Shown: positions 48,118 through 59,060, numbered from the stretch's first letter. The stretch is 64,000 bases of DNA from Acidovorax sp. 1608163 (GCF_003669015.1 NZ_CP033069.1:3668501-3732500); one strand, 5' to 3'. The notes: generated by a model not told the origin, from the letters alone. Translations and numbers: made by a program.

Positions 48118-49448
48118 AAATCACCGTCATCGGCACCGGCTATGTGGGCCTGGTCACTGGCGCTTGCCTCGCAGAAATGGGCAACCAGGTGGTCTGCCTG
48201 GATCTGGACGCCCAGCGCATCGCCGCGCTGAACCGGGGCGAGATGCCCATCCACGAGCCCGGCCTGGGCGATGTGGTGGCGCGCAATGCCCAAGCCGGGC
48301 GCCTGCGCTTCACCACCGACATCGACACCGCCGTGGCGCACGGCCTGCTGCAGTTCATTTCCGTGGGCACACCGCCCAGCGAGGACGGATCGGCCGACCT
48401 GCAGCATGTGCTGGCCGCTGCACGGGCCGTGGCCGAACGGATGCAGGGCTACAAGCTCATCATCAACAAGAGCACGGTGCCCGTAGGCACCGCCGATGCC
48501 GTAGCGCGTGAGGTGGCTGCGGTGCTCGCCGCACGCGGGCTGTCGCCCGACTTTTCCGTCGTGTCCAACCCCGAGTTCCTCAAAGAAGGCTCTGCAGTGC
48601 AGGACTTCATGCGGCCCGACCGGGTGATCGTGGGCAGCGACAACGAGCACGCCACCGCCCTGATGCGCACCCTGTACGCCCCCTTCATGCGCAACCGCGA
48701 GCGGTTGATTGAGATGGACGTGCGCAGTGCCGAATTCACCAAGTACGCCGCCAACGCCATGCTGGCCACGCGCATCAGCTTCATGAACGAGCTGGCCCTG
48801 CTGGCCGAGAAGCTGGGGGCGGACATTGAGCAGGTGCGCACCGGCATCGGCACCGACCCGCGCATTGGCACGCACTTTTTGTACGCGGGCACCGGCTATG
48901 GCGGCTCGTGCTTTCCCAAAGATGTGCGTGCCCTGATCCAGATGGGCGAAAGCTCGGGCCAGCCGCTGCAGATTCTGCAGGCCGTGCAGGCAGTGAACCA
49001 GCGGCAAAAGCAGGTGCTCGTCGACAAGATCGTGGCCCGCTTCGGCGCCGACTTGCAGGGCCGCCGCTTTGCGCTGTGGGGCCTGGCCTTCAAGCCCGGC
49101 ACGGACGACATGCGCGAGGCGCCCAGCCTGACGGTGATAGAGCAACTGCTGGCGCGGGGTGCGGAAGTGGTGGCCTATGACCCCCAGGCCATGCTGCAAG
49201 CACAGGCCGTGCTGGGCCCACGGCCCCACCTGTACTACGCACCCCAGGCCGATGCGGCCCTGGCAGGCGCGGATGCGCTGGTCATCGTCACCGAGTGGAA
49301 GGAATTCCGCAGCCCCGACTTTGCCCACCTGGCCGCCACGCTGAAGCACCCGGTGGTGTTTGACGGGCGCAACCTGTTTGAGCCCGACACGATGCGCACC
49401 GCCGGACTGGAGTACCACCCCATCGGCCGTGCGGCCCCACTCTCTTGA
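48114..49448 (+). CDS. udg: UDP-glucose 6-dehydrogenase
   Basis: The enzyme oxidises UDP-glucose to UDP-glucuronate for acidic polysaccharides. The 444-residue protein has [21 protein letters not shown] (NAD fold), [13 protein letters not shown], the catalytic cysteine in [14 protein letters not shown], and [17 protein letters not shown]. The start is set by overlap with the methyltransferase stop. It implies the glycan contains glucuronic acid or a derivative. Confidence 0.95.
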   Translation: MKITVIGTGYVGLVTGACLAEMGNQVVCLDLDAQRIAALNRGEMPIHEPGLGDVVARNAQAGRLRFTTDIDTAVAHGLLQFISVGTPPSEDGSADLQHVLAAARAVAERMQGYKLIINKSTVPVGTADAVAREVAAVLAARGLSPDFSVVSNPEFLKEGSAVQDFMRPDRVIVGSDNEHATALMRTLYAPFMRNRERLIEMDVRSAEFTKYAANAMLATRISFMNELALLAEKLGADIEQVRTGIGTDPRIGTHFLYAGTGYGGSCFPKDVRALIQMGESSGQPLQILQAVQAVNQRQKQVLVDKIVARFGADLQGRRFALWGLAFKPGTDDMREAPSLTVIEQLLARGAEVVAYDPQAMLQAQAVLGPRPHLYYAPQADAALAGADALVIVTEWKEFRSPDFAHLAATLKHPVVFDGRNLFEPDTMRTAGLEYHPIGRAAPLS

Positions 49449-49453
49449 TCGCC

Positions 49454-50620
49454 ATGTCTACAGCACCGTCAAACCCCTTCCTTCCCTTCGCCCGCCCCGA
49501 CATTGGCGATGCCGAAATCGCCGCCGTGACCGAGGCCATGCGCTCTGGCTGGGTCACCACCGGCCCCGTGACGCGCCAGTTTGAGCAGAACTTTGTGGAC
49601 TACCTGGGTGGCGGGCTGCAGGGCGTGGCCGTGAATTCGGCCACGGCCGGGCTGCACCTGGCGCTGGAGGCCCTGGGCATTGGCCCGGGGGACGAGGTGA
49701 TTGCCCCCACCCTCACCTTCACTGCCACCGTCGAGGTGGTGCGCTACCTGGGGGCCGACGCGGTGCTGGTGGATGTGGACCCGGTGACGCTGAACATCGA
49801 CCCGGAAAAGATCCGCGCCGCCATCACGCCGCGCACCAAAGCCATCATGCCCGTGCACTACGGCGGCCTGGCGTGCGACATGGACGCAATCCTGGCGATT
49901 GCCAAAGAGCACGGCCTGAAGGTGGTGGAAGACGCAGCCCATGCGCTGCCCACCACCTGGCGCAGCGCACTGGTGGGGCAGTTGCAGTCCGACGTGACGG
50001 TGTTCAGCTTCTACGCCAACAAGACCATCACCACCGGCGAAGGCGGCATGGCCGTGACGCGCGATGCCGCACTGGCCCAGCGCATGCGCGTGATGCGCCT
50101 GCACGGCATGAACCGCGATGCGTTTGACCGCTTCACCTCCAAGACCCCGGCCTGGTACTACGAGGTGGTGGCCCCCGGCTTCAAATACAACATGACCGAT
50201 GTGGCCGCCGCCATGGGCGTGCAGCAGCTGGCACGCCTGCCGCAGTTTGTGCAGCGGCGCGAGCAGCTGGCCCAGCGCTACCACGCTGCACTGGCCAGCC
50301 TGCCCCTGGTGCTGCCCGCCACAGCCCCATCTGGCGACGTGCATGCCTGGCACCTGTACGTGGTGCGCCTGGCTCCGCAGGCACGCATGGACCGCGATGC
50401 ACTGATCCAGGGCCTGTCGGACCGGGGCATTGGCACCAGCGTGCACTATGTGCCGCTGCACCGCCACCCCTACTGGCGCGATCGCTACCAGCTCACGCCC
50501 GAGCAGTTTCCGCAAGCCGATGCCGCCTACCAGGCCATGGTGAGCCTGCCGCTGTTCACAGCCATGGGCGATGCAGACCAGGAACGCGTGATTGCCGCGC
50601 TGCACGAGCTGCTGGGCTGA
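49454..50620 (+). CDS. DegT/DnrJ/EryC1/StrS family aminotransferase
   Basis: The 388-residue PLP enzyme has [14 protein letters not shown], the [17 protein letters not shown] loop and the Schiff-base lysine in [15 protein letters not shown]. It ends [15 protein letters not shown]. Such enzymes aminate 4-keto or 3-keto sugar nucleotides, which fits the WbpM-like dehydratase in the cluster: together they could make a UDP-4-amino-6-deoxy sugar. A TTG at 49445 is in frame, but ATG 49454 is preferred. Confidence 0.92.
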   Translation: MSTAPSNPFLPFARPDIGDAEIAAVTEAMRSGWVTTGPVTRQFEQNFVDYLGGGLQGVAVNSATAGLHLALEALGIGPGDEVIAPTLTFTATVEVVRYLGADAVLVDVDPVTLNIDPEKIRAAITPRTKAIMPVHYGGLACDMDAILAIAKEHGLKVVEDAAHALPTTWRSALVGQLQSDVTVFSFYANKTITTGEGGMAVTRDAALAQRMRVMRLHGMNRDAFDRFTSKTPAWYYEVVAPGFKYNMTDVAAAMGVQQLARLPQFVQRREQLAQRYHAALASLPLVLPATAPSGDVHAWHLYVVRLAPQARMDRDALIQGLSDRGIGTSVHYVPLHRHPYWRDRYQLTPEQFPQADAAYQAMVSLPLFTAMGDADQERVIAALHELLG

Positions 50621-50649
50621 AGAACTCTGCCCACCAACCTCTGTCAACC

Positions 50650-51270
50650 ATGTGGATCAAGCGCGCTTTTGACATGGCCTTCTCGGCCACCGTGCTGCTG
50701 CTGTTGGCACCGCTGCTGGCCGTGATTGCGCTGTGGGTGCGCCGCGACTCGCCCGGCCCGGTCATCTACCAGCAAGAGCGCGTGGGGCGGCATGGGCAGC
50801 TGTTTCGCATCTACAAGTTCCGCACCATGCGCGCTGGCGCAGAGGCTGCAGGGCCGCAGATCACCGTCGGGGCCGATGCGCGCATCACCCGCGCGGGCCG
50901 ATTTTTGCGCCGCACCAAGCTCGACGAGCTGCCCCAGTTTGCCAATGTGCTGTGCGGCGACATGAGCGTGGTGGGCCCGAGGCCTGAGGTGCCCAGGTAC
51001 GTGGCGCTGTACCCCGCCGAGGTCGCTGCGCAGGTGCTGAGCGTGCGCCCCGGCATCACCGACCTGGCCTCGCTGGCGTACCGCGATGAGAGCGAAGTGC
51101 TGGCGCGCAGCAGCGACCCCGAGCGGTCCTATGTGCAAGAAATTTTGCCCGCCAAGCTGCAATACGCCTGCCAATATGTGCAGCAGCGCAGCCTGTGGCT
51201 GGACCTGCGCATCATTGCCCGCACCGCTGCCGCCGTGTTCCGTGCGCCAGCGGGCCCACAGAAACCTTAA
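50650..51270 (+). CDS. Sugar transferase (undecaprenyl-phosphate glycosyl-1-phosphate transferase, PglC-like)
   Basis: The 206-residue enzyme has one N-terminal membrane helix and the bacterial sugar transferase domain: YKFRTMRAGAE, TKLDELPQFANVLCGDMSVVGPRPE and RPGITDLASLAYRDES. It is the short PglC type without the extra WcaJ N-terminal part. It moves the first sugar-phosphate onto undecaprenyl phosphate, so it starts the repeat unit. It is the last gene of the cluster. Confidence 0.92.
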   Translation: MWIKRAFDMAFSATVLLLLAPLLAVIALWVRRDSPGPVIYQQERVGRHGQLFRIYKFRTMRAGAEAAGPQITVGADARITRAGRFLRRTKLDELPQFANVLCGDMSVVGPRPEVPRYVALYPAEVAAQVLSVRPGITDLASLAYRDESEVLARSSDPERSYVQEILPAKLQYACQYVQQRSLWLDLRIIARTAAAVFRAPAGPQKP

Positions 51271-51420
51271 AATCACCGGTTCGGCTGTGCAAGGACATCC
51301 TTCTCAGCCTGCTGATTTCGCCCCCTACAGCGCCGAAGCCACCCCACTGCCACCCCACTGCCGCCCCTTTGCGCGCCGTGGCCCCTTCCAAAAGCCCTGC
51401 AGCCACTGCACCCAGCCCCT

Positions 51421-52965
51421 ATGTCTGAACAGAACCACGCACCCGCCCCCCAAGACGAGAACCAGCTCATCGCCGAGCGCCGCGAAAAGCTCCGCGCCCT
51501 GCGTGAAGCCCAGGCCCAGGGCGGCGCCGTGGCGTTCCCCAACAACTTCAAGCCCGCCCACAAGGCCGCTGCCCTGCAAGCCGCGCACAGTGGTGCAGAC
51601 GCAGAGGCGCTGGAAGCCAACCCCGTCACCGTGAGCGTGGGCGGCCGCATGATGCTCAAGCGCGTGATGGGCAAGGCCAGCTTTGCCACCGTGCAAGACG
51701 GCTCGCTGGGCGACACCGGTGGCCGCATCCAGCTCTACATCACCCGCGATGCCGTGGGCGAAGAGCTGTACGCCGCCTTCAAGCACTGGGACCTGGGTGA
51801 CATCGTGGGTGCCGAAGGCACGCTGATGAAGACCAAGACGGGCGAACTGTCGATCAAGGTCACCAGCCTGCGCCTGCTTACCAAGAGCCTGCGCCCACTG
51901 CCCGACAAGTTCCACGGCATGAGCGACCAGGAACAAAAGTACCGCCAGCGCTATGTGGACCTGATCACCGACGAGCAGGCCCGCAAGCGCTTTGTGGCCC
52001 GCAGCAAGGCCGTGGCAGGGCTGCGCGAATTCATGGTGCAAAACGACTTCCTGGAAGTCGAGACGCCCATGCTGCACCCCATCCCGGGCGGCGCCAATGC
52101 CAAGCCGTTTGTGACGCACCACAACGCGCTGGAACAAGAGATGTTCCTGCGCATTGCGCCCGAGCTGTACCTCAAGCGCCTGATCGTGGGCGGTTTTGAG
52201 CGCGTGTTTGAAATCAACCGCAGCTACCGCAACGAAGGCATCTCGGTGCGCCACAACCCCGAGTTCACGATGATGGAGTTCTACGCCGCGTACTGGAACT
52301 ACCAGGACCTGATGGAATTCACCGAAAAGCTGATCCGCGAAGTGGCGCTGAAGGCCACCGGCTCGCTGCAACTGAGCTACGGCGGCCGCGAGGTGGACCT
52401 GAGCCAGCCGTTTGCCCGCCTGACGATCCGCGAAGCCATCTTCCAGTACACCGAAGCCGGTGCCCATGTGGACGACGCCGCCTGGCTCATCAGCGCCCTC
52501 AAGAAGCTGGGCATGTCGGAAGAGAAGGACAAGCTCTCCACCCGCTCGCTAGCCAGCCTGCAGGTGTTCTACTTTGAAGAAACCGTGGAAGACAAGCTGT
52601 GGCAGCCCACCTTCATCATGGAGCACCCCACCGAAATCAGCCCGCTGGCCCGCGCCAACGACACCCGCCCCGAGGTGACCGAGCGCTTTGAGCTGTACAT
52701 CACCGGCCGCGAATTTGGCAACGGCTTCAGCGAACTGAACGACGCCGAAGACCAGGCCGCGCGCTTCCACGCCCAGGTGGCCGCCAAGGACAGCGGCGAC
52801 GACGAAGCCATGTTCTACGACCACGACTTTGTGCGCGCTCTGGAATACGGCATGCCCCCCACAGGCGGCTGCGGCATTGGCATTGACCGCCTGATGATGC
52901 TGCTGACCGACAGCCCCAGCATCCGCGACGTGATCCTGTTCCCGGCCCTGCGCCGCGAAGGCTGA
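51421..52965 (+). CDS. lysS: Lysine--tRNA ligase (class II)
   Basis: LysS charges tRNA-Lys. The 514-residue class II enzyme has an N-terminal OB-fold anticodon domain (about 65-170, [19 protein letters not shown]), motif 2 ([28 protein letters not shown] split over about 255-280) and motif 3 with [15 protein letters not shown] near 485. The 150 bases before it hold no gene I can support. Confidence 0.97.
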   Translation: MSEQNHAPAPQDENQLIAERREKLRALREAQAQGGAVAFPNNFKPAHKAAALQAAHSGADAEALEANPVTVSVGGRMMLKRVMGKASFATVQDGSLGDTGGRIQLYITRDAVGEELYAAFKHWDLGDIVGAEGTLMKTKTGELSIKVTSLRLLTKSLRPLPDKFHGMSDQEQKYRQRYVDLITDEQARKRFVARSKAVAGLREFMVQNDFLEVETPMLHPIPGGANAKPFVTHHNALEQEMFLRIAPELYLKRLIVGGFERVFEINRSYRNEGISVRHNPEFTMMEFYAAYWNYQDLMEFTEKLIREVALKATGSLQLSYGGREVDLSQPFARLTIREAIFQYTEAGAHVDDAAWLISALKKLGMSEEKDKLSTRSLASLQVFYFEETVEDKLWQPTFIMEHPTEISPLARANDTRPEVTERFELYITGREFGNGFSELNDAEDQAARFHAQVAAKDSGDDEAMFYDHDFVRALEYGMPPTGGCGIGIDRLMMLLTDSPSIRDVILFPALRREG

Positions 52966-52993
52966 TCCACAGACCGCGTTACCTCGGATATCC

Positions 52994-53659
52994 ATGGCGA
53001 TTCCCAAACACCGCCTGCCGGAGTGGGTGCAAGACTGGCTGGAGGTGATCGTGCCCGGCGGCCAGATCCTGGGCATCATGCTGGTCGCCTTTTTGCTGCA
53101 AGGGCTGCTGCGGCGGCTGGTGCGCAAGGCGGCACGGCATTACCAGTTGCCCGGCGAGCTGGTGGTGCCTATCAACGGGCTCATCCGCTGGACCATCATG
53201 GCCAGCGCCGTGCTGCTGGTGCTGGAGCGCCTGGGCGTCTCGGCCACCGTGCTGTGGACGGCCTTCACCGGCTTTGCCACCGTGGGCGCCGTGGCGTTTT
53301 TTGCGGCGTGGAGCGTGCTGTCCAACCTGTTCTGCGCACTGCTCATCTTCACCGTGCGGCCATTTCGCATTGGTGACCATGTCGAGGTGCTCGACACCGC
53401 CGAAAAGCCCGGTGCCAAGGGCCGTGTGGTGGACGTGAACCTGCTCTACACCACGCTGGAAGAATTCAACACCCCGCCGGGCAGCGCCTGGGTGCAGATA
53501 CCGAATGCGCTGATCTTCCAGCGCGTGGTGCGGCGCTGGCACGGGGAGCCGCCCTCACCGGCCGCCTTGGCTCCCGCCATGCCTGCCACGGGCGCAGAGC
53601 CCCAAGCAGCCAGCCCAACCGCCAGTCCTGTGGCACAGGCCACCGTCCCCGCGCCTTGA
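52994..53659 (+). CDS. Small-conductance mechanosensitive (MscS) family channel protein
   Basis: The 221-residue protein has two or three N-terminal helices. The MscS pore/beta region follows: [31 protein letters not shown], then [13 protein letters not shown] and [14 protein letters not shown]. It lacks most of the large C-terminal cage of E. coli MscS and instead ends in a Pro/Ala-rich tail. It may release solutes on osmotic downshock. It follows lysS by 28 bases. Confidence 0.85.
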   Translation: MAIPKHRLPEWVQDWLEVIVPGGQILGIMLVAFLLQGLLRRLVRKAARHYQLPGELVVPINGLIRWTIMASAVLLVLERLGVSATVLWTAFTGFATVGAVAFFAAWSVLSNLFCALLIFTVRPFRIGDHVEVLDTAEKPGAKGRVVDVNLLYTTLEEFNTPPGSAWVQIPNALIFQRVVRRWHGEPPSPAALAPAMPATGAEPQAASPTASPVAQATVPAP

Positions 53660-53708
53660 CCTCAGCAGCACCACCCGTCCCTCGGGTGGCGTTATCGCTG
53701 TCGTTTCC

Positions 53709-54800
53709 TCACATCAACAGGTCCAACGCCTGCATGTACGCAGGCTGCAGCATCAGCTCATCCCAAGGCTGGGGCAGTGTCTCGGGCAGCAGTGCCAGGC
53801 GGCGCGATTCGCTGTCCACGCTGGGCTGCCACAGGCCCTGGGCTTGGGCCTTTTCCAGGCCGTCGATCAATTCGTCCACCGCTTGGCCCTCGCCCAGGCT
53901 CTGGTTGCACAGCAGCACTAGGTCGCAGCCCGCCTCCAGCGCCGCCACGGCAGCAGCGGTGTAGCTCACCACCTGGCCGTCCAGGCGGCGGGCACCTTCC
54001 ATGCTCAGGTCGTCGCTGAAGATGGCGCCGTCAAAGCGCATCTGGCGGCGCAAAATCTCTTGCAGCCAGCGCTGCGAGAAGCCTGCGGGGCGGCTGTCCA
54101 CCTTGGGATAGATGACATGCGCAGGCATCACGCTGGTGAGCGTGGTGCTGAGCCACGGGTACGGCGCGGCGTCGTCGGCCAGGATGGCCTTGAGGCTGCG
54201 CTTGTCCACCGGCACTTCGGTGTGCGAATCGGCCTTGACGAATCCGTGGCCAGGAAAGTGCTTGCCGCAGTTGGCCATGCCCGCCTGCAGCAGGCCGTGC
54301 ATCAGGCTCTTGGCCAGCAGGGCCACCACACGCGGATCGCGGTGGAAGGAACGGTCGCCAATCACGCTGCTCTCGCCCCAATCGAGATCGAGAACCGGGG
54401 TGAACGAAAAATCCACACCACAGGCCCGCAACTCTGTGCCCAGCACGTAGCCCGCCGCCGTGGCCGCATTGGTGGCCCGCAGCGCGCCGCTGCCGGGCAC
54501 AGCCTTGGCGCCCTTGCCGTCATCCATCCACATCTCGCCCAGCGCGCGCATGGGCGGCAAGTGGGTGAAGCCATCGGTGCGAAAACGCTGCACGCGCCCG
54601 CCTTCGTGGTCCACGCAGATCAACAGGTCGTCGCGCACCGCCTTGATGCTGCTGGTGAGCTGCAGCAGCTGGGCACGGTCCACCCAGTTGCGGGCGAACA
54701 GGATGACGCCGCCCACCAACGGGTGGGCCAGGCGGCGGCGGTCGGTGGCGGTGAGTTCAGTGCCGGCTACGTCAATGATGAGGGGGGCGTGTTCGGTCAT
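53709..54800 (-). CDS. nagZ: Beta-N-acetylhexosaminidase (NagZ)
   Basis: NagZ removes GlcNAc from anhydro-muropeptides in cell-wall recycling. The 363-residue family 3 glycosidase has [27 protein letters not shown], the KHFPGHG motif with the SHTEVPVD loop, and [11 protein letters not shown] with the nucleophile Asp. It is the last gene of the minus-strand rnc-era-recO-pdxJ-acpS-nagZ set; a repeat copy lies between it and acpS. Confidence 0.95.
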   Translation of the reverse strand: MTEHAPLIIDVAGTELTATDRRRLAHPLVGGVILFARNWVDRAQLLQLTSSIKAVRDDLLICVDHEGGRVQRFRTDGFTHLPPMRALGEMWMDDGKGAKAVPGSGALRATNAATAAGYVLGTELRACGVDFSFTPVLDLDWGESSVIGDRSFHRDPRVVALLAKSLMHGLLQAGMANCGKHFPGHGFVKADSHTEVPVDKRSLKAILADDAAPYPWLSTTLTSVMPAHVIYPKVDSRPAGFSQRWLQEILRRQMRFDGAIFSDDLSMEGARRLDGQVVSYTAAAVAALEAGCDLVLLCNQSLGEGQAVDELIDGLEKAQAQGLWQPSVDSESRRLALLPETLPQPWDELMLQPAYMQALDLLM

Positions 54801-54821
54801 GGAAGATCGGATGGGTGATGA

Positions 54822-54887
54822 ATTGCTATCAAATCAAGAGCTGCTTGCGCTTATAGGGAAAGCGCTGGAGGGCTATTCCCCTCAAAA
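54822..54887 (+). repeat. Copy of the dispersed repeat that supplies the acpS C-terminus and stop
   Basis: ATTGCTATCAAATCAAGAGC, TGCTTGCGCTTATAGGG, AAAGCGCTGGAGGGCTATTC and CCCTCAAAA are present. Bases 54851-54887 are the end of acpS, so the last residues ([10 protein letters not shown]) and the TAA stop are made from the repeat. The remainder fills the acpS-nagZ gap. Confidence 0.75.
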
Positions 54888-55273
54888 CGCTCCACCACGC
54901 AGAAGCTGGCGGCGTAATCGGTCTCGTCCGTTACGCTCAGGTGGGCATGCAGGCCGCGTTCTTCAAACCAGGTTTTCAGGGCCCCGTGCAGCACGATGAC
55001 GGGCTGGCCGCTGGGCAGCTTGGCCACTTCGCAGTGCCGCCAGGTCATGGGCATACGCATGCCCAGCCCCACGGCCTTGCTGAAGGCCTCTTTGGCAGAG
55101 AAGCGCGTGGCCAGGTAGCGAAGGCCCCGGTCGGGCCAGCGCTCGGTGCGTTCGCGCCACACAGCCAGCTCGCCCGCCGCCAGTACTTTTTCGGCAAAGC
55201 GGTCGCCGTGGCGCTCCAGGCTTTCGCGGATGCGGCGCACATCGCAGATGTCGGTGCCAATGCCGTAGATCAT
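54851..55273 (-). CDS. acpS: Holo-[acyl-carrier-protein] synthase
   Basis: AcpS attaches 4'-phosphopantetheine to acyl carrier protein. The 140-residue product has [23 protein letters not shown] (metal-binding Asp) and [22 protein letters not shown]. It ends with [30 protein letters not shown] split as family core plus tail. The tail [10 protein letters not shown] and stop are encoded by a repeat copy (54822-54887), so this protein is about 10 residues longer than expected. Function should be unaffected, as the tail follows the last core strand. Confidence 0.94.
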   Translation of the reverse strand: MIYGIGTDICDVRRIRESLERHGDRFAEKVLAAGELAVWRERTERWPDRGLRYLATRFSAKEAFSKAVGLGMRMPMTWRHCEVAKLPSGQPVIVLHGALKTWFEERGLHAHLSVTDETDYAASFCVVERFEGNSPPALSL

Positions 55274-55274
55274 G

Positions 55275-55334
55275 GTTTTGAGCCCAATATGCAGCTAGCG
55301 CTTGATAAATCAGCGCAAGCAGCTATCAAATCAG
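55275..55334 (+). repeat. Copy of the dispersed repeat in the pdxJ-acpS gap, supplying the pdxJ stop
   Basis: TTTTGAGCCCAATATGCAGC, TAGCGCTTGATAAATCAGCG and CAAGCAGCTATCAAATCA are present. The terminal TCA (55331-55333) is the reverse complement of the pdxJ TGA stop. The left part runs up to the acpS start codon. Confidence 0.7.
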
Positions 55335-56107
55335 GAGTGATTGCAATCTTTAAAGCCCGCGTCGATGCATGCCTGGTAGGCCTGCACCGTGGCGGCGTAG
55401 CCCAGCTCCAGCGCGTCGGCAATCAGGGCGTGGCCGATGGAGACTTCGAGCACACCGGGCACCTCGCGCACAAAGGCAGCCAGGTTGTCGCGGTTGAGGT
55501 CATGCCCGGCGTTCACGCCCAGGCCTGCGTCCAGCGCAGCCTGGGCTGCTGCGGTGTAGCGGGCCAGTTGCTCGGCCTGCTGGGGGGTACCCCAGGCTGC
55601 GGCATAGGGTTCGGTGTACAGCTCCACGCGGTCAGCGCCCACGGCACGGGCGGCGGCCATTTGCTCGGGCACTGGGTCCATGAACAGGCTCACGCGCACA
55701 CCCAGCGCCTTGCATTCGGCGATCAGCGGGGCCAGACGCTCGGCGTCTTGCGGAAAGCTCCAGCCGTGGTCGCTGGTGAACTGGTCTTCGCTGTCGGGCA
55801 CAAAGGTGGCCTGGTGAGGGCGCACGGTGCGAATGAACTCCATCAGGTTCTGCGATGGGTTGCCTTCAATGTTGTATTCGCGGTCGGGCCAGGCCTTCAT
55901 CAACTCGGCCAGGGCGTACACATCGTCGCCACGAATGTGGCGTTCATCGGGCCGAGGGTGCACGGTAATGCCCTGCGCCCCAGCCTGCAGGCACAGCGTG
56001 GCCGCACGGGTCACGCTGGGAATGCCCAGGTGGCGCGTGTTGCGCACCAGGGCCACCTTGTTGACGTTGACGGACAGTGCGGTGCGGGAATGTGGGTGGG
56101 TGGTCAT
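55331..56107 (-). CDS. pdxJ: Pyridoxine 5'-phosphate synthase
   Basis: PdxJ condenses 1-deoxyxylulose phosphate with aminoacetone phosphate in vitamin B6 synthesis. The 258-residue TIM barrel has [53 protein letters not shown] and [12 protein letters not shown]. The ATG overlaps the recO stop (ATGA). Its own stop TGA is provided by the edge of a repeat copy. The pdxJ-acpS pairing is conserved in proteobacteria. Confidence 0.96.
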   Translation of the reverse strand: MTTHPHSRTALSVNVNKVALVRNTRHLGIPSVTRAATLCLQAGAQGITVHPRPDERHIRGDDVYALAELMKAWPDREYNIEGNPSQNLMEFIRTVRPHQATFVPDSEDQFTSDHGWSFPQDAERLAPLIAECKALGVRVSLFMDPVPEQMAAARAVGADRVELYTEPYAAAWGTPQQAEQLARYTAAAQAALDAGLGVNAGHDLNRDNLAAFVREVPGVLEVSIGHALIADALELGYAATVQAYQACIDAGFKDCNHS

Positions 56108-56868
56108 AAGCTTTGCAAATCCATCATGAGCTGGCGGGTGCGCAGCACCGGGCTACCGCAATGGTATTGCAGCACGGCGCGCAGCTGGGGTTTGAGTTCG
56201 GCCGCCACAGGGGCGCAGGCGCGCAGCGTGGCGGTGTAGCTGGCGGCTTGGTCCAGCGCCGTTTGCAGCGCACGCCATTGGTTGCCACAGAGGCTGGCGC
56301 GGTCGGTGCCAGAAGCCGCCCGCAAGCCGCCTTCGGCCACCAGGGTGTAACGGCCCTCAGGCCGCAGGGTGGCGAACGTAGCGGTCTCAACATCGAGCGT
56401 GGGCAGCAGGCCCAACTCACGCAGCAGCAGCAGTTCAAAGCTGCGCAGCACGGGCTCCAGGGCATCGCCATGCTCGCTGGCCAGCACGCGCACCACGCCC
56501 GCATACACGTCAAACAGGCCCGCATGCGCATCGGCACGGGCCAGCAGGCGCAGCAGCAATTCGTTGAGGTACAGGCCCGACAGCAGGGCATCGCCCGTGG
56601 GCATCACATGCCCGCCCACCCACTCGGCGCCTTTGAGGGTGTGGATGTCGCCCACCCCGTCACCGGCCAGGGTGTAGGTGAGCAACAGTGGCTGCAGCGG
56701 CAGCAGCACGGGTCGGAAGTTGGAGGTGGGCTTTTTGGCCCCCTTGGCCACCAGTGCTACGCGCCCCTGGCGGCGGCAAAACACCTCCAGGATCAGACTG
56801 GACTCGCTCCAGTCGTAGCTGTGCAGCACGTAGGCGGGTTCGTCGGTGATGCGCTTGGCGGCGGCCAC
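56104..56868 (-). CDS. recO: DNA repair protein RecO
   Basis: RecO helps RecR load RecA onto SSB-coated DNA in gap repair. The 254-residue protein has an N-terminal OB fold ([38 protein letters not shown]) and a helical C-terminal domain. The chosen start is GTG at 56868. It lies between era and pdxJ, a conserved order. Confidence 0.92.
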   Translation of the reverse strand: MAAAKRITDEPAYVLHSYDWSESSLILEVFCRRQGRVALVAKGAKKPTSNFRPVLLPLQPLLLTYTLAGDGVGDIHTLKGAEWVGGHVMPTGDALLSGLYLNELLLRLLARADAHAGLFDVYAGVVRVLASEHGDALEPVLRSFELLLLRELGLLPTLDVETATFATLRPEGRYTLVAEGGLRAASGTDRASLCGNQWRALQTALDQAASYTATLRACAPVAAELKPQLRAVLQYHCGSPVLRTRQLMMDLQSL

Positions 56869-56973
56869 GGGAGGGCGTATTGGTGGGCTTGAGGAAAGGC
56901 GATGGTGGCAATGAAGGCATTCGACCCAGCACCACCGCCCAAAGAAAGGACGGCAGGCGCCGATGGAATGCGC

Positions 56974-58011
56974 TTACTCGTAGCCGAAGGAGCGCACGCG
57001 GGCTTCGTCGTCGGCCCAGCCCGAACGCACCTTGACCCACACTTCCAGGAACACCTTGGCTTCGAGCAACTTTTCCAGCTCTTGCCGGGCTTCGGTGCTG
57101 ATGCGCTTGAGGCGCTCGCCCTTTTCACCAATCACCATGGCTTTGTGGCCATCGCGCTCGACCACGATGGTCGCAGCCACGCGCACAAAGCGCTTGTGCG
57201 CCTTGCTGGGTTCCTCATCGAACTTGTCGATGACCACGGTGGAGGTGTAAGGCAGTTCATCGCCAGTGAAGCGAAAGAGCTTTTCGCGGACGGTTTCGCT
57301 GACCAGGAATTTCTCGCTGCGGTCGGTCAACTCGTCCTCGGCGTACCACCAGCCTTGCTCTGGCAGGTATTTTTCGCAAATACCAAAGAGCCGCTCCACA
57401 TCACCCTTGTTCTTGGCCGACATGGGCACAAACTCGGCAAACGGGTGGCGCTCTTGCATGCTCTTGAGCCAGGGGGCCAGCTCTGCACGGCGGTTCACGG
57501 TGTCGAGCTTATTGGCCACCAGCAGCGTCGGGATGCCGGGCTTGAACAAGGACAGCACTTTGGCATCGGCCAGGGTGAAGTTGCCTGCTTCGACCACAAA
57601 CAAGATCAGGTCCACATCACCGATGGCGCCCATCACGGTCTTGTTGAGCGATTTGTTCAGCGCAGTGCTGTGCCGGGTCTGGAAGCCTGGTGTGTCGACA
57701 AACACAAACTGCGTGGCCCCCAGCGTGCGGATGCCGGTGATGCGGTGGCGCGTGGTCTGCGCCTTGCGCGAGGTGATGCTGATCTTCTGCCCCACCAGTG
57801 CATTGAGCAGCGTGGACTTGCCCACGTTGGGCTTGCCCACGATGGCGATCAGGCCGCAGCGTTGGCCATCGACCGGCGCAGCAGGTACACCCGCCGCCGC
57901 CTTGACAGCACCCGCCGCACGGGCTGCGGCCAGCATGGCATTCAAGTCATCCGGGCCTTGTGCGCTCGCAGATTCTGCGCCAGCAGCTACATTTTTAGTA
58001 GCATCGTTCAT
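56974..58011 (-). CDS. era: GTPase Era
   Basis: Era is an essential GTPase that binds 16S rRNA and assists 30S assembly. The 345-residue protein has G1 [13 protein letters not shown]3 DTPGFQ, G4 NKLD (VANKLDTV) and the KH domain with [13 protein letters not shown]. Era is usually about 300 residues. Here an Ala-rich N-terminal extension of about 45 residues includes ATKNVAAGA, which is encoded by a half-copy of the dispersed repeat just after the ATG. The ATG overlaps the rnc stop (ATGA), which fixes the start. Confidence 0.95.
   Translation of the reverse strand: MNDATKNVAAGAESASAQGPDDLNAMLAAARAAGAVKAAAGVPAAPVDGQRCGLIAIVGKPNVGKSTLLNALVGQKISITSRKAQTTRHRITGIRTLGATQFVFVDTPGFQTRHSTALNKSLNKTVMGAIGDVDLILFVVEAGNFTLADAKVLSLFKPGIPTLLVANKLDTVNRRAELAPWLKSMQERHPFAEFVPMSAKNKGDVERLFGICEKYLPEQGWWYAEDELTDRSEKFLVSETVREKLFRFTGDELPYTSTVVIDKFDEEPSKAHKRFVRVAATIVVERDGHKAMVIGEKGERLKRISTEARQELEKLLEAKVFLEVWVKVRSGWADDEARVRSFGYE
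57977..58005 (-). repeat. Half-copy of the dispersed repeat in the first codons of era, in frame
   Basis: In the era sense this reads GATGCTACTAAAAATGTAGC followed by TGCTGGCGC and is translated [10 protein letters not shown], in the same frame as the moeA and trpF copies. It begins at codon 3. Confidence 0.6.
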
Positions 58012-58691
58012 AATTTCTTCGCTTTCAATGTGGCCAGCATGGCGCCAGCGGCGGCTTGTTCCCCCGCCCTGCGGGAGCCGCCGATGCCACGTTCGGTCAG
58101 CCCCAGTTCGGTGATGTCGCATTCCACATCGAAGGTCTGGCGGTGGGCCTCACCCACGGTGCCGACCACGCGGTATTGCGGCAGTTTCATTTTGCGGCCC
58201 TGCAGCCACTCCTGCAATGCGGTCTTGGGGTCTTTGGCCACGGCCTGCATCTGAGGGTTGATCTCCACCCCCTCGAACAGACGGTGCACCAGTGCCTCGG
58301 CACCCGCATAGCCTGCATCCAGATAGACCGCTCCAATCAAGGCCTCCAGGGCATCGGCCAAGATGGAGGGGCGCTGCTGCCCACCGGACTTGGACTCGCC
58401 CTCGCCCAAGCGAAGCACCTCGGACACCTTCAAGCGCAAAGCCAACTGGTGCAAGGTGTCTTGCTTGACCAGATTGGCCCGCACACGCGAAAGGTCCCCT
58501 TCAGGCAACTGCGCCAGCCGCTGGTACAGCAAGCTGGCCACTGCCAGGTTCAAGACAGAATCCCCCAGGAACTCCAGCCGTTCGTTGTGGTCGGCCGAAA
58601 AGCTGCGGTGGGTGACAGCCCGCTGCAATAGCGAGGGATCGGAAAAAACATGCTGCAGACGGGCCTGCAGCGAAGAGAGACTGGGATGCAC
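58008..58691 (-). CDS. rnc: Ribonuclease III
   Basis: RNase III cuts double-stranded RNA, including rRNA precursors. The 227-residue protein has the signature [15 protein letters not shown] near residue 37, a second acidic pair in [17 protein letters not shown], and a C-terminal dsRNA-binding domain ([19 protein letters not shown] split across about 155-225). The start is GTG at 58691. Stop and era ATG overlap. Confidence 0.96.
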   Translation of the reverse strand: MHPSLSSLQARLQHVFSDPSLLQRAVTHRSFSADHNERLEFLGDSVLNLAVASLLYQRLAQLPEGDLSRVRANLVKQDTLHQLALRLKVSEVLRLGEGESKSGGQQRPSILADALEALIGAVYLDAGYAGAEALVHRLFEGVEINPQMQAVAKDPKTALQEWLQGRKMKLPQYRVVGTVGEAHRQTFDVECDITELGLTERGIGGSRRAGEQAAAGAMLATLKAKKL

Positions 58692-58694
58692 TAA

Positions 58695-59060
58695 TTATTC
58701 GGTCTGGTATTGCAAACGGTAGACAAGGAAGGCTGGGCCAGCCAACGCAATCTCGCGGGAGTACTTGAAGCCGACAACGGTCTTGTCACCGCGCTTGGTG
58801 ATCTCCAAATCCTTGCCGGCAATGGAGCTGATGTTGTCAATGGCCCCGGCTCGATCAAACGAGGCACGGATGTCCGCCACCGTGGAACCCTCTTTAGAGG
58901 CCTTGAGAGTGGCCTTGCGGATCGCCTGGTACTCCAGAAAAATCGGCACCGACTGCCCGCCAATCGCAAAAGTCGCCACGGCCAGCACACCAATGAAAAT
59001 GACACCGACAAAAGACAGGCCACGTTGACGCGCACGCGCTGTTGTGTAACGCAAATTCAT
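58695..59060 (-). CDS. DUF4845 domain-containing protein
   Basis: This 121-residue protein has a short basic N-terminus, then a pilin-like membrane helix (RQRGLSFVGVIFIGVLAVATFAI), and a small extracytoplasmic domain ending LAGPAFLVYRLQYQTE. The ATG at 59060 matches the family (MNLRYTTARARQRG). The gene's conserved place between lepB and rnc suggests a link to membrane protein processing, but function is unknown. Confidence 0.88.
   Translation of the reverse strand: MNLRYTTARARQRGLSFVGVIFIGVLAVATFAIGGQSVPIFLEYQAIRKATLKASKEGSTVADIRASFDRAGAIDNISSIAGKDLEITKRGDKTVVGFKYSREIALAGPAFLVYRLQYQTE

Noticed and set aside
53671..53689. Inverted repeat CCACCCG/CGGGTGG between the MscS-like gene and nagZ.
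   Set aside because: It lies between convergent genes but lacks a T run on either strand, so I did not call it a terminator.
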